In this document: piece after piece, positions 53,017-61,450 of the stretch
How positions within the stretch are numbered: position 1 is the first letter of the stretch
Layout: every line of letters starts with the position of its first letter
Source: Nitrobacteraceae bacterium AZCC 1564
Lineage (GTDB): Bacteria; Pseudomonadota; Alphaproteobacteria; Rhizobiales; Xanthobacteraceae
NCBI GenBank assembly: GCA_036924835.1
Contig: JBAGRR010000001.1
Span: 4,107,001-4,171,000, forward strand
Direction: 5' to 3'
DNA length: 64,000 nt
The notes under the pieces: generated by a model
Databases searched by the model: none
Told to the model about the DNA's origin: nothing
Seen by the model: only the letters and a program-made list of their open reading frames with translations
Program-made: the position numbers and the translations under genes

Positions 53017-53652
53017 ATGACCAATGAAATGACCATGACCAACGCCGTCATCGAATGCATCCTGAGCCGCAGCTCCGCCAAGTACTACGACGCTGCCGCC
53101 ACCTTGAGCGACGACCAAATCCGCGAGCTGGTGAGAATCGGCACCACCGCGCCGACATCCTTCCACTTGCAGAACTGGCGCTTCATCGCCGTACGCACGC
53201 CTGAAGCCAAGGCCCGGCTGAGTCCGATCGCTTGGAATCAGCCCCCGATCACCGAAGCAGCCGTTACCTTTATCGTCGTCGGCCAGTTGGCTGATTCCAG
53301 CGTGGTGCCAGAGCGCCTGGCACCGGTGGTGGAAGCGGGCATCATGCCGGCAAAGATGGTGCCGGAATGGGAAATTCCAGCACGCGGTCTGTATCAGGAT
53401 TTCCCGCAGCGCCAGCGCGACGAGGCAATACGCACCGCAACCTTCGGCGCGGCGGCGATGATCTATGTGGCCCGCTCATGGGGCTTGGGATCGACGCCGA
53501 TGATCGGTTTCGATGACAAAGCGGTGCACCGCGAGTTTGGACTGGCCGAGGACGAAGTGCCGGTCTTGCTGTTGTCAGTCGGCGCGGAGCGTCCGGGCAA
53601 CTGGCGGCAGAAGCCGCGCCGTCCGGTGACAGATGTGCTTGATCTCCTTTAA
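53017..53652 (+). CDS. Nitroreductase-family flavoprotein, copy 1
   Basis: This 211-residue FMN nitroreductase begins MTNEMTMTNAVIECILSRSS. The start ATG 53017 follows GACTAACC exactly as in the paralogue at 59047; the extra MTNEMT is a small in-frame repeat (ATGACC...ATGACC). Family features are the R-S-x-K-Y-D start, PTSFHLQNWRFIAVRTPEAK, and the C-terminal GWGSTPMIGF-type strand (here GLGSTPMIGF). Related proteins such as MhqN accompany azoreductases in quinone/electrophile stress. It forms an operon with the AhpD-like gene. Confidence 0.9.
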   Translation: MTNEMTMTNAVIECILSRSSAKYYDAAATLSDDQIRELVRIGTTAPTSFHLQNWRFIAVRTPEAKARLSPIAWNQPPITEAAVTFIVVGQLADSSVVPERLAPVVEAGIMPAKMVPEWEIPARGLYQDFPQRQRDEAIRTATFGAAAMIYVARSWGLGSTPMIGFDDKAVHREFGLAEDEVPVLLLSVGAERPGNWRQKPRRPVTDVLDLL

Positions 53653-53684
53653 TTTTTTTTAAGCAGCAACTTACGGAAACTACG

Positions 53685-54230
53685 ATGCCAAGATGTGCGG
53701 CTCTGAAGCCGGAACAGGTGCCGGCCGATTCGAAATCGACTCTCGATGCGTTCACCAAGAACATCGGGTTCACCCCAAATATGATGGCGACCTTCGCGCA
53801 GAGCCCGATTGCGTTCAACTCATGGGCCGCTCTGCTCGGCTCCTTGAGTAAGGCGCTCGACGTGAAGACGCGTGACAGCATCGGTCTCGCTGTCTCCGAA
53901 GTAAATGGCTGCAATTACTGCCTGACCGTTCACAGCTATACGGCCGAGCATATGGCCAAGCTGTCGGCCGATGAAATCGTTCTCGCTCGGAAGGGCCACG
54001 CCACCGACCCGAAGCGGGACGCCGCCATCCAGTTCGCGCGCAAAGTCATCCAGACCCGCGGCCACGTCAGTGACGCCGATCTGAAAGCCGTCCGCGATGC
54101 CGGCTACACGGATGCGAACGTCATGGAGATCGTTGCCCTGGTGGCGATGTACTCGTTGACGAATTTCTTCAACAACGTCTTCGATCCGGAGAAGGACTTT
54201 CCCTCCGTCACACCGGCTGGATCGATCTGA
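53685..54230 (+). CDS. AhpD/carboxymuconolactone decarboxylase-family peroxidase-like protein, copy 1
   Basis: This is a 181-residue alkylhydroperoxidase-D-type protein. The active site is GCNYCLTVHSYTAEHMAKLS: the CxxC pair and the His four residues on are the AhpD redox motif. The family reduces peroxides with thiol partners or is coupled to flavoreductases. It is 32 bases after the nitroreductase and is followed by a 3' hairpin. A second copy is at 59699-60244. Confidence 0.9.
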   Translation: MPRCAALKPEQVPADSKSTLDAFTKNIGFTPNMMATFAQSPIAFNSWAALLGSLSKALDVKTRDSIGLAVSEVNGCNYCLTVHSYTAEHMAKLSADEIVLARKGHATDPKRDAAIQFARKVIQTRGHVSDADLKAVRDAGYTDANVMEIVALVAMYSLTNFFNNVFDPEKDFPSVTPAGSI

Positions 54231-54293
54231 ACTCTATCGGGTCGCATCTCTGAGGGTGCTTGAAGGTTTTATGTGATGCGAGCGTAACGCCAG

Positions 54294-54337
54294 AGCCCGG
54301 ACGCACCAGGAAAGATTCTTGGGAACGCGTCCGGGCT
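54294..54337 (+). terminator. Structured 3' element, copy 1
   Basis: AGCCCGGACGC (54294-54304) pairs perfectly with GCGTCCGGGCT (54327-54337). The loop contains an inner CCAGG/CTTGG-type stem. No U-run follows. The same element at 60311-60360 differs by compensatory base changes in the stem. Confidence 0.6.
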
Positions 54338-54370
54338 GTTCGTATGCGCCAATATTTTCACGGGTAAAGC

Positions 54371-55081
54371 ATGAACAAGTCACAGAAGGTTGTAGTCGTC
54401 ACCGGCGCGTCACAAGGCATCGGCGCTACAGTCGTAAAGGCATTCCGAAAGCTCGATTACTGCATTGTCGCGACCTCTCGTTCGATCAAACCATCGGGCG
54501 ACGAGAACATCCTGAGCATTGCAGGTGACATCGGCGACCCCACAACCGCCCGACTTGTCATCTCTGAAGGCGTCTCACGATTCGGCCGGATCGATACGCT
54601 GGTGAACAACGCCGGCATCTACATCGGAAAGCCTTTCACCGAGCATACCGCGGAAGACTACGCCGCCGTGATGAATGTGAACATGGCTGGCTTCTATCAC
54701 ATCACGCAACTCGCGATCGCCGAGATGGAAAAGCTTTCGAGCGGCCACGTGGTGAGCGTCACGGCCAGCATAGACCAGGTTGCGATCAGTGGGGTCTACT
54801 CGGTCTTAGCAGCTCTGACGAAGGGCGGCATCAACGCTGCCACGAGGTCACTGGCGATCGAGTACGCGAAGAAAGGCATCCGCGTAAATGCCGTCGCGCC
54901 GGGAAACATAAAGACGCCGATGCACGCACCTGAAATTCACGAAGCGCTCGGAGCTTTCAACCCGATCGGACGCATAGGTGAAACAAGCGATATCGCCGAC
55001 GCCGTCCTCTTTCTCGACTCTGCGCCGTTCATCACTGGCGAGATTCTGCACGTCGATGGCGGGCAAAGCGCTGGCCACTGA
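54371..55081 (+). CDS. SDR-family oxidoreductase
   Basis: This 236-residue short-chain dehydrogenase has TGASQGIG (11-18), NNAG (79-82) and C-terminal GEILHVDGGQSAG. The active-site register is unusual: K151 is in place (LTKGGINAATRSLAIEYAKK) but the residue four before it is Ala, and the nearest Tyr is Y143. A group of SDRs with this LTKGG pattern exists, so this may be a subfamily trait. It starts after the 3' hairpin and precedes the GST gene. Confidence 0.88.
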   Translation: MNKSQKVVVVTGASQGIGATVVKAFRKLDYCIVATSRSIKPSGDENILSIAGDIGDPTTARLVISEGVSRFGRIDTLVNNAGIYIGKPFTEHTAEDYAAVMNVNMAGFYHITQLAIAEMEKLSSGHVVSVTASIDQVAISGVYSVLAALTKGGINAATRSLAIEYAKKGIRVNAVAPGNIKTPMHAPEIHEALGAFNPIGRIGETSDIADAVLFLDSAPFITGEILHVDGGQSAGH

Positions 55082-55114
55082 GCTGGCCATCGCTGATCGT
55101 CAAGGAGGGAGAAA

Positions 55115-55810
55115 GTGACACTCAATCATCCAATTTTCACGCGCTGGCCGGCGCAGCACCCCGATCGGCTCCAGCTCTTTTCCCTGCCGACGCCGAATGG
55201 AGTGAAGGTCGGCATCATGCTTGAGGAAACGGGCCTCGCCTACGAGCCGCACCGGATCGATATCTTGGCGGACGAAAGCCACGACCCGGCCTTTCTCGCG
55301 CTGAACCCCAATGGCAAAATTCCCGCGATCTACGACCCGAACGGGCCGAACGGCATGCCGCTCGCACTGTTCGAATCGGGCGCGATCCTCCTCTATCTTG
55401 CCGACAAGACGGGACAATTTATCTCCGCCGATCCGAACATCCGCTACGAAACAATCCAGTGGGTGATGTGGCAGATGGGCGGGGTCGGACCTATGTTCGG
55501 CCAGGTCGGCTTCTTCAACAAATTCGCCGGCAAAGCCTATGAGGACAAGCGCCCGCGCGACCGCTACGCAACCGAGTCGGCGCGGCTGCTCGGTGTCCTC
55601 GACGAACGGCTCGCGGGCCGCGATTGGGTGATGGGCGCTGACTACACCATCGCCGATATTTCTCTGCTTGGCTGGGTGCGCAACCTTGTTGGCTTTTACG
55701 AAGCGCGCGAGCTGGTTGGCTTCGACCGCTTTGTTCATGTGCAGGCGTGGCTCGACCGTGGCCTCGCGCGGCCGGCGGTGCAGCGCGGGCTGCAAGTGAC
55801 GTCGGCCTAG
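55115..55810 (+). CDS. Glutathione S-transferase (YghU-like)
   Basis: This 231-residue GST has a thioredoxin-fold N-domain (FSLPTPNGVKVGIMLEETGL; LNPNGKIPAI; LFESGAILLYLADKTG) and an all-helical C-domain (VMGADYTIADISLLGWVRNL). The Thr/Asn active-site TPNG is of the YghU/Ure2p type. The start is GTG 55115 with AAGGAGGGAGAAA upstream. It conjugates or reduces electrophiles and fits the surrounding stress genes. Confidence 0.92.
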   Translation: MTLNHPIFTRWPAQHPDRLQLFSLPTPNGVKVGIMLEETGLAYEPHRIDILADESHDPAFLALNPNGKIPAIYDPNGPNGMPLALFESGAILLYLADKTGQFISADPNIRYETIQWVMWQMGGVGPMFGQVGFFNKFAGKAYEDKRPRDRYATESARLLGVLDERLAGRDWVMGADYTIADISLLGWVRNLVGFYEARELVGFDRFVHVQAWLDRGLARPAVQRGLQVTSA

Positions 55811-55832
55811 TAAAACCATTGGGATCGATCGC

Positions 55833-56456
55833 ATGAACATCCTCCATATTGATTGCAGTCCGCGCCCGGAATCGCACAGCCGCCAGCTTTCAGCGGCGAT
55901 CGTCAACAAGCTCCTTGCGGTCGCGCCTAGCGCGAGCATCAGCCGGCGAGACTTTGCCGCCACCCCGCTGCCGCACGCTTCGCCCGAATACGCGACTACC
56001 CTGTCGTCGCCGGCCACGTTGGCGGCCCCGCTGAAGGGCGCGCTGGAGCTTTCCGAGACGCTTATTCAGGAAGTCGAGGCGGCCAATGTGATTGTCATCG
56101 GAACGCCTATGAACAATCTCACCGTCCCCTCGGTCCTCAAGGCGTGGATCGATCAAATCCTGCGCGCCGGTCGCACCTTCAAATCGACGCCGGCCGGGAA
56201 GGTGGGAATGCTCCGGGATCGTCCAGTGTTTATCGGCATCGCTTCCGGTGGCGTTTTTACCGGCGACCGAGCCAACCAGCCCGATTTTCTCACGCCGTAT
56301 CTATCGGTGGTGCTGGGGAGCATCGGGCTGAAAACCCTGCAATTCTTCTCCGTGCAGGCCACTGCGTTTCTCGACCGGGACCAGGCCACATTAGCGAGGG
56401 ACAAAGCGCTCGCGGCGATCGACCTCACGGTCATAGGAGAGTTCGCATGTCTATGA
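55833..56456 (+). CDS. azoR: FMN-dependent NADH-azoreductase
   Basis: This is a 207-residue flavodoxin-fold azoreductase. The FMN phosphate loop region is DCSPRPESHSRQLS, followed by IGTPMNNLTVPSVLKAWIDQ and the AzoR-typical GRTFK motif (AGRTFKSTPAGKVGML). AzoR reduces quinones and azo dyes at the expense of NADH and protects against thiol stress. ATG 55833 is 22 bases after the GST stop, suggesting one transcript. Confidence 0.92.
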   Translation: MNILHIDCSPRPESHSRQLSAAIVNKLLAVAPSASISRRDFAATPLPHASPEYATTLSSPATLAAPLKGALELSETLIQEVEAANVIVIGTPMNNLTVPSVLKAWIDQILRAGRTFKSTPAGKVGMLRDRPVFIGIASGGVFTGDRANQPDFLTPYLSVVLGSIGLKTLQFFSVQATAFLDRDQATLARDKALAAIDLTVIGEFACL

Positions 56457-56532
56457 TTGAAGTCACCGCCGCGCCAAAGCGTGCCGTCAGTGCGCCAGCA
56501 ATATAAGAACCCCGTATTTTCAGGAGCATTCT

Positions 56533-56982
56533 ATGCGATCGGTCGAGATCAAAGCCATTGATAACAACGACTTTGATATTTGGCTTCCGCTGTGGAAAGG
56601 CTATCAGCGATTTTACGAAGTGGATATCCCAGAGGCCGTGACGCTCGATACCTGGGTGCGCTTCTTGGACCCGGTCGAGCCGATGTATGCAGCGCTCGCC
56701 ATGGTCGGCGAACAAGCATTCGGGCTGATGCATTGGCTCTACCATCGATCCACCTGGACGACCGGCGACTACTGTTATCTTCAGGACCTGTTTGTTGCGG
56801 GTGACGCGCGCGGCGGTGGCGTCGGCCGCGCGCTGATCGAGCATGTCTATGCGGATGCGACACGTCGTGGGGTCCCCCGTGTGTACTGGACGACGCACGA
56901 ATCCAACCATAACGCCATGTGGCTTTACGACCGTATCGCTGATCGCTCGCCTTTCATCCAATACCGAAAACTATTTGCCTGA
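56533..56982 (+). CDS. GNAT-family acetyltransferase
   Basis: This 149-residue N-acetyltransferase has the acetyl-CoA binding motif A (YLQDLFVAGDARGGGVGRAL, with R/QxxGxG/A pattern) and the following helix IEHVYADATRRG. The C-terminal NHNAMWLYDRI is typical of the family. An AGGAGC ribosome site precedes ATG 56533. Substrate unknown. Confidence 0.9.
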   Translation: MRSVEIKAIDNNDFDIWLPLWKGYQRFYEVDIPEAVTLDTWVRFLDPVEPMYAALAMVGEQAFGLMHWLYHRSTWTTGDYCYLQDLFVAGDARGGGVGRALIEHVYADATRRGVPRVYWTTHESNHNAMWLYDRIADRSPFIQYRKLFA

Positions 56983-57042
56983 CTCGCGCGTGCGGGCGGC
57001 GCGTCGGCATCCCCCACGATCCGATCAACGTAGCGAGATCCC

Positions 57043-57999
57043 ATGTCCCAAGTCGACTGGCTGAGCCATCTCCTGCAAATTATCACCGTCACCGGCCAAC
57101 TGGAGGTCCGCTGTGCCTACGGTGCCCCTTGGCGCGTGGCCTGGCCCCAGTCCGCGGCGCACGAGATTCCCTACCACGTCGTGCTCAAAGGCAGGGCCAT
57201 TATCGAGGATCCGGAGACAGCGACGACCAAGGAGCTGGTGGGCGGAGATATCGTGCTCTTGCCTCACGGCTCGGCGCACGTGCTGCATGATGGCAGCGGG
57301 GTTGTGCCGGGGCCGACCTATAATCGCGAGCGCGCCGCCGGATGGATGCTCAGCGCGAACGATGGCCAGGGCGAGCACCTGGACATGTTGTGCGGGCGAT
57401 TTTTCATCGCGCCGCCCCATGATCGGCTGATCCGCAGCTATCTGCCCACGAATCTGGTGGTACGAGCCATGAACGGCAAAGATGATGCGGACATCGGATC
57501 CGCTTCGAACGACCTGGCTAGTCTCGTGGGGCTGATGCGGAAGGAGTCTGCCAGCGACAAGCAGGGGGGCAACGCTATCCTCAATGCGCTTTCCTCGGCG
57601 CTGTTCACTCTGGTGCTGCGGGCGGCGAGCGAATCCGAGCAAGCACCCGAAGGCTTGTTGGCGGTGGCAGGTCATCCACGACTAGCTCCCGCCATTTCCG
57701 CCATGGTCACCGATCCGACGCGGCCTTGGAGTCTGCCTGATCTGGCCGACCTGTGCGGCATGTCACGCGCCACCTTCATGCGGCACTTTCAGGGCAAGCT
57801 GGGATGCTCGGCCGCCGACCTGTTGACCGATATCCGGATGAGCTTGGCCGCCAACGAGTTAAGGAAGCCGACGATGAGCACCGAGGCCGTGGCGGAGGCA
57901 GTCGGGTATCAATCGGTAGCCGCATTCCGGCGTGCGTTTGCCGACAAAATAGGGATGACGGCCGGGGAATGGCGCCGTTTGGCGCGCGAGGGCACGTAA
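57043..57999 (+). CDS. AraC-family regulator with cupin sensor domain
   Basis: This is a 318-residue regulator. The N-terminal cupin_6/AraC_binding domain (about 10-195) includes HVVLKGRAIIEDP and GGDIVLLPHGSAHVLHDG. The C-terminal HTH_18 is at about 205-310 (LPDLADLCGMSRATFMRHFQ; TEAVAEAVGYQSVAAFRRAF). Regulators of this type often control detoxification genes, and it stands in the middle of the nitroreductase/azoreductase set, so it is the best local regulator candidate for them. Confidence 0.92.
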   Translation: MSQVDWLSHLLQIITVTGQLEVRCAYGAPWRVAWPQSAAHEIPYHVVLKGRAIIEDPETATTKELVGGDIVLLPHGSAHVLHDGSGVVPGPTYNRERAAGWMLSANDGQGEHLDMLCGRFFIAPPHDRLIRSYLPTNLVVRAMNGKDDADIGSASNDLASLVGLMRKESASDKQGGNAILNALSSALFTLVLRAASESEQAPEGLLAVAGHPRLAPAISAMVTDPTRPWSLPDLADLCGMSRATFMRHFQGKLGCSAADLLTDIRMSLAANELRKPTMSTEAVAEAVGYQSVAAFRRAFADKIGMTAGEWRRLAREGT

Positions 58000-58283
58000 A
58001 CGCGCTTCGTTTTCGGTGCTGTGCGGATGAGGGCTTAGCCGTGCGTCGGCATGAAGCGCCGGCCGCTTCTTTACGCGCTAACCGTGACGCGCTCCTCCGC
58101 TTCGACGGGAAGTGAATCTCGATCGCAACGAGACGACTTGCGGCGCGCCATACCATGGATGGCTGGATCGACTGTCCGCGTCGGTTTGATCCTTTTGAGC
58201 ATTTCTTTGAGCAGACCGCGTCTCGAAGCCAGCGTCGGCTAGCCTTACCAAGATGAGGCTAACAACCTGCTGAGGGACACCCC

Positions 58284-58958
58284 ATGACCACCGCCATCAT
58301 CGAAACCGCTCGGACCCGCAATGCTACCGAACGTCTCGTCATGACCAATGCAGTCATCGAAACCATGCTGAGTCGCAGCGCTACGAAATATTATGACGCC
58401 GACGCGACTCTGACCGACGAACAGATTGCCGCTCTTGTCGAGATCGGCACGTCGGCGCCGAATTCGTTCAACCTGCAGAATTGGCGCTTCGTCGCCGTGC
58501 GTTCGCCCGAGGCGAAGGAGCGGCTGCGGCCGATCGCCTGGAACCAGGCGATGAGTACTGAAGCGGCCGTGACATTCATCATCATCGGTCAGCTCGCTGA
58601 TGCGAGCGAGGTACCCGAGCGCATGGGCCCGATGGTGGAAGCTGGCTACATGCCGGCGGACCATCTTCCCGAAGCGGAAAAGGGTGCCCGCGGCATTTAC
58701 GACGACAAACCGCAGCAGCAGCGGGACGAGGCGATCCGCAGCGCTACTTTCGGCGCGGCCGCGATCATTTACGCTGCCCGGTCGATGGGCTGGGGTTCGA
58801 CGCCGATGATCGGTTTTGACCCCGCCGCGGCGAGAACGGAATACGGTCTCAAGAACAATGAGATCCCCGTGATGCTTCTCGCGGTCGGACCGATGCGTGA
58901 GGGGAACTGGCCGTCGAAGCCGCGCCGGCCCGTGCTCGACGTCCTGAGCTTCCGTTGA
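58284..58958 (+). CDS. Nitroreductase-family flavoprotein, divergent copy
   Basis: This 224-residue nitroreductase (ETMLSRSATKYYDADATLTD; APNSFNLQNWRFVAVRSPEA; SMGWGSTPMIGFDPAA) is clearly related to the copies at 53017 and 59047 but more divergent. It has an N-terminal extension (MTTAIIETARTRNATERL) that itself resembles the start MTNAVIETM, as if part of the start was duplicated. ATG 58284 follows GAGGGACACC. It ends 88 bases before the third copy. Confidence 0.9.
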   Translation: MTTAIIETARTRNATERLVMTNAVIETMLSRSATKYYDADATLTDEQIAALVEIGTSAPNSFNLQNWRFVAVRSPEAKERLRPIAWNQAMSTEAAVTFIIIGQLADASEVPERMGPMVEAGYMPADHLPEAEKGARGIYDDKPQQQRDEAIRSATFGAAAIIYAARSMGWGSTPMIGFDPAAARTEYGLKNNEIPVMLLAVGPMREGNWPSKPRRPVLDVLSFR

Positions 58959-59046
58959 ACCGTGGAGCGTGCCGGAAACTGTCTGCAAAAGCCGGCTCGT
59001 CCGAAAACGCTCTCGTGCCTCAAGCGATCCCTTCATAGGACTAACC

Positions 59047-59664
59047 ATGACCAACCCTGTTATTGAATGTATCCTGGGCCGCAGCTCCGCCAAGTACTAC
59101 GACACTGCCGCTACTGTAAGCGATGATCAAATCCGCGAGCTGGTGCGCATCGGGACAGCCGCGCCGACATCCTTCCACTTGCAGAACTGGCGCTTCATCG
59201 CCGTACGCACCCCTGAAGCCAAGGCCAAGCTGCGTCCGATCGCATGGAATCAGCCTGCGATTACCGAAGCCGCCGTTACCTTCATCATCATCGGCCAGTT
59301 GGCCGATTCCAGCACAATACCGGAACGCTTAGCGCCTGTGGTTGAAGCGGGTATCATGCCGGCAAAGATGGTGCCGGAATGGGAAAGCCCGGCTCGCGGT
59401 CTGTATTTCGATCAGCCGCAGCGCCAGCGCGACGAGGCTGTACGTTCCGCCACCTTTGGCACCGCGGCGATGATCTACGCGGCCCGCTCATGGGGCTGGG
59501 GTTCGACGCCGATGATCGGCTTCGACGCCGAGGCGGTGCACCGCGAGTTCGGCCTGGCCGAGGACGAAGTGCCGGTCATGCTGTTGTCGGTCGGGCCGGA
59601 GCGTCCGGGAAACTGGCCGCAGAAGCCGCGCTTGCCCGTGGCCGACGTCCTGCACTTCGCATAA
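59047..59664 (+). CDS. Nitroreductase-family flavoprotein, copy 2
   Basis: This 205-residue nitroreductase is nearly the same as the one at 53017-53652 (MTNPVIECILGRSSAKYYDT; PTSFHLQNWRFIAVRTPEAK; GWGSTPMIGFDAEAVHREFG). ATG 59047 with AGGACTAACC upstream matches the copy-1 leader. The upstream in-frame extension overlaps the preceding nitroreductase leader and was dropped. It is followed after 34 bases by the AhpD-like copy 2. Confidence 0.9.
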   Translation: MTNPVIECILGRSSAKYYDTAATVSDDQIRELVRIGTAAPTSFHLQNWRFIAVRTPEAKAKLRPIAWNQPAITEAAVTFIIIGQLADSSTIPERLAPVVEAGIMPAKMVPEWESPARGLYFDQPQRQRDEAVRSATFGTAAMIYAARSWGWGSTPMIGFDAEAVHREFGLAEDEVPVMLLSVGPERPGNWPQKPRLPVADVLHFA

Positions 59665-59698
59665 CCCCGTTGAACTCAATCGTTTAAGGAGAACTACG

Positions 59699-60244
59699 AT
59701 GCCAAGATGTGCTGCTCTGAAGCCGGAACACGTGCCGGCCGATTCGAAACTGACCCTCGATACGTTCACCAAGAACATCGGGTTCACCCCAAATATGATG
59801 GCGACCTTCGCGCAGAGCCCGATCGCGTTCAACTCATGGGCTACCCTGCTCGGCTCGTTGAGTAAGGCGCTCGACGTGAAGACGCGTGATAGCATCGGCC
59901 TCGCGGTCTCCGAAGTGAACGGCTGCAACTACTGCCTGACGGTTCACAGCTTTACGGCGGAGCATATGGCCAAGCTGCCGGCCGATGAGATCATCCTCGC
60001 TCGCAAGGGCCATGCCAGCGACCCGAAGCGCGACGCGGCTGTTCAGTTCGCGCGCAAGGTCATCGAGACCCGCGGCCACGTCAGTGACGCCGATGTGAAA
60101 GCCGTCCGCGATGCGGGCTACACGGATGCGAATGTCATGGAGATCGTTGCCCTGGTGGCGATGTACTCGTTGACGAATTTCTTCAACAACGTCTTCGATC
60201 CGGAGAAGGACTTTCCCGCCGTTACGCCGGCTGGATCGATCTGA
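59699..60244 (+). CDS. AhpD/carboxymuconolactone decarboxylase-family peroxidase-like protein, copy 2
   Basis: This is a 181-residue paralogue of 53685-54230, with the active site GCNYCLTVHSFTAEHMAKLP and nearly identical flanks. AAGGAGAACTACG precedes ATG 59699. A terminator-like hairpin with six T residues follows. Confidence 0.9.
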   Translation: MPRCAALKPEHVPADSKLTLDTFTKNIGFTPNMMATFAQSPIAFNSWATLLGSLSKALDVKTRDSIGLAVSEVNGCNYCLTVHSFTAEHMAKLPADEIILARKGHASDPKRDAAVQFARKVIETRGHVSDADVKAVRDAGYTDANVMEIVALVAMYSLTNFFNNVFDPEKDFPAVTPAGSI

Positions 60245-60310
60245 ACTCTATCGGGTCGCATCGACCATCTCCGAAGGTGAGAGGTTTAGCGTGATACGAG
60301 CGTAACGCGA

Positions 60311-60360
60311 AAGCCCAGATGCACCCAGGAAAGATTCTTGGGAACGCGTCTGGGTTTTTT
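60311..60360 (+). terminator. Structured 3' element, copy 2, with U-tract
   Basis: AAGCCCAGATGC (60311-60322) pairs with GCGTCTGGGTTT (60346-60357), allowing two G-U pairs. The loop holds an inner hairpin, CCCAGGAA/TTCTTGGG (60324-60342). TTTTTT ends the element (60355-60360), so it should act as a rho-independent terminator for the nitroreductase-AhpD operon. Confidence 0.75.
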
Positions 60361-60474
60361 CGTGTGTGCCGACAATGTTCGGCCCAGCCGGGTATATGTC
60401 CCGGCGCGTGTTCCGGCGTTGGCCGATCGGGCCTTTTCGACGCCGGCCGAGAGGGGGCTGAGAATATCGATGGT

Positions 60475-60921
60475 TTATTTGATGGGCGTGGTCAGAGGGT
60501 TGTCATTAGTGTCGAGGACGAAGACAGCGAGCAGCTTTGCCGGCTCTGTCTTGCTTGCGTTGCGGCTGATCGAATGGATCGCGCCCGGCTGTTCGGACCA
60601 AGTTTCGCCCGCCCGATAGATGCGCGTCTCGCCGTCATTCACCTTCGACTCGATCGCGCCCGAGATCACATAGGCGTATATGAAAGCCGACTTCGCGTGG
60701 GTGTGGGACGGCGAGGCTGCACCCGGCGCGTAATCGACCTCCAGGGCGAGTAGCGACTTGCCAGGGATATTCGGAATGACCGCCTCGAAGTTCTTCGTGA
60801 CGGTTTGCGCTTCGCCATCATGGGCGGAGGCGGGGCTGGCCATCGAGAAGGCGAGCGCTACTACGGTGCCGGCGACGAGCGAGCTGGCGATAGCCGAGCC
60901 GACAGTCCTCGATAATTTCAT
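60475..60921 (-). CDS. Exported cupin-domain protein
   Basis: This 148-residue protein has a signal peptide (VGSAIASSLVAGTVVALAFS, then MASPASAHDG) and a single cupin barrel (SPSHTHAKSAFIYAYVISGA; GETWSEQPGAIHSISRNASK) with the His residues of a metal site. Small periplasmic cupins are common near redox enzymes; the function is unknown. ATG 60921 has AAAGGAGACC upstream on the minus strand. Confidence 0.88.
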   Translation of the reverse strand: MKLSRTVGSAIASSLVAGTVVALAFSMASPASAHDGEAQTVTKNFEAVIPNIPGKSLLALEVDYAPGAASPSHTHAKSAFIYAYVISGAIESKVNDGETRIYRAGETWSEQPGAIHSISRNASKTEPAKLLAVFVLDTNDNPLTTPIK

Positions 60922-61450
60922 GGGGGTCTCCTTTGCTGCCCGCGCGCGGCAGGGCGGATCGGCGCAATAGCTTCAATCAACGTCGAGGCGGCCGCGCGTG
61001 CTCGGCCAGCCGAGTGAGTCGCAGAATCGGACGTAACCCACAAAATTAGAAATTCCCTTTGGACATGCATTCGATAGTCATGGGGTATCGTCGCATAAAG
61101 CGTCGTGCGCGTACGTCCCGTCCGTCCTCGATCAGCCATCGAGGAGTGCGCTGTACTCGAGGTGCCGGAACAAGCCAAGCGAGCAGTATATCTGGACGAA
61201 TGGCGACGGATCTTGGATTCGTGGCGCGATGCGCGGACTACTTTTCCGTGGTCGCGGTAACCCATTTGGGGTTTGGGGGAAACAAGCGTCAGTGTGCGAT
61301 CTGCTACGCTGTCCTATTGCGACCACTCGGCGCATCATCCGAGAAGCTTTCTTTCCTGGCTTTCAACCGGTTGTCCTAGGAAGGAGCCGGCGTTCTCGCG
61401 GCGCATCGAAGCTATGATCAGCGTCGACGGCCGACGAAGGAGAGTAAACC
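60922..61450. other. Intergenic region with a possible coding remnant
   Basis: No intact gene is seen. A plus-strand frame at about 61140-61260 reads IEECAVLEVPEQAKRAVYLD, then EWRRILDSWRDARTTFPWS and stop. It looks like the end of a small protein, but no start or family is recognised. The right end holds the ribosome site GAAGGAGAG for the next gene. Confidence 0.35.

Larger units (their letters stand above)
52965..54341 (+). repeat. Left copy of the duplicated nitroreductase-AhpD unit
   Basis: The leader (GCGAAAACGCTCGCGTACCTC and GACTAACCATGACC), both genes and the 3' hairpin have counterparts in the same order at about 58985-60361. The similarity at the protein level is high for both genes. 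Confidence 0.8.
58985..60361 (+). repeat. Right copy of the duplicated nitroreductase-AhpD unit
   Basis: The leader (CCGAAAACGCTCTCGTGCCTC, AGGACTAACCATGACC), two genes and 3' hairpin correspond in order to 52965-54341. About 4.6 kb with SDR, GST, azoreductase, GNAT, AraC and a third nitroreductase lies between the copies. Confidence 0.8.
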
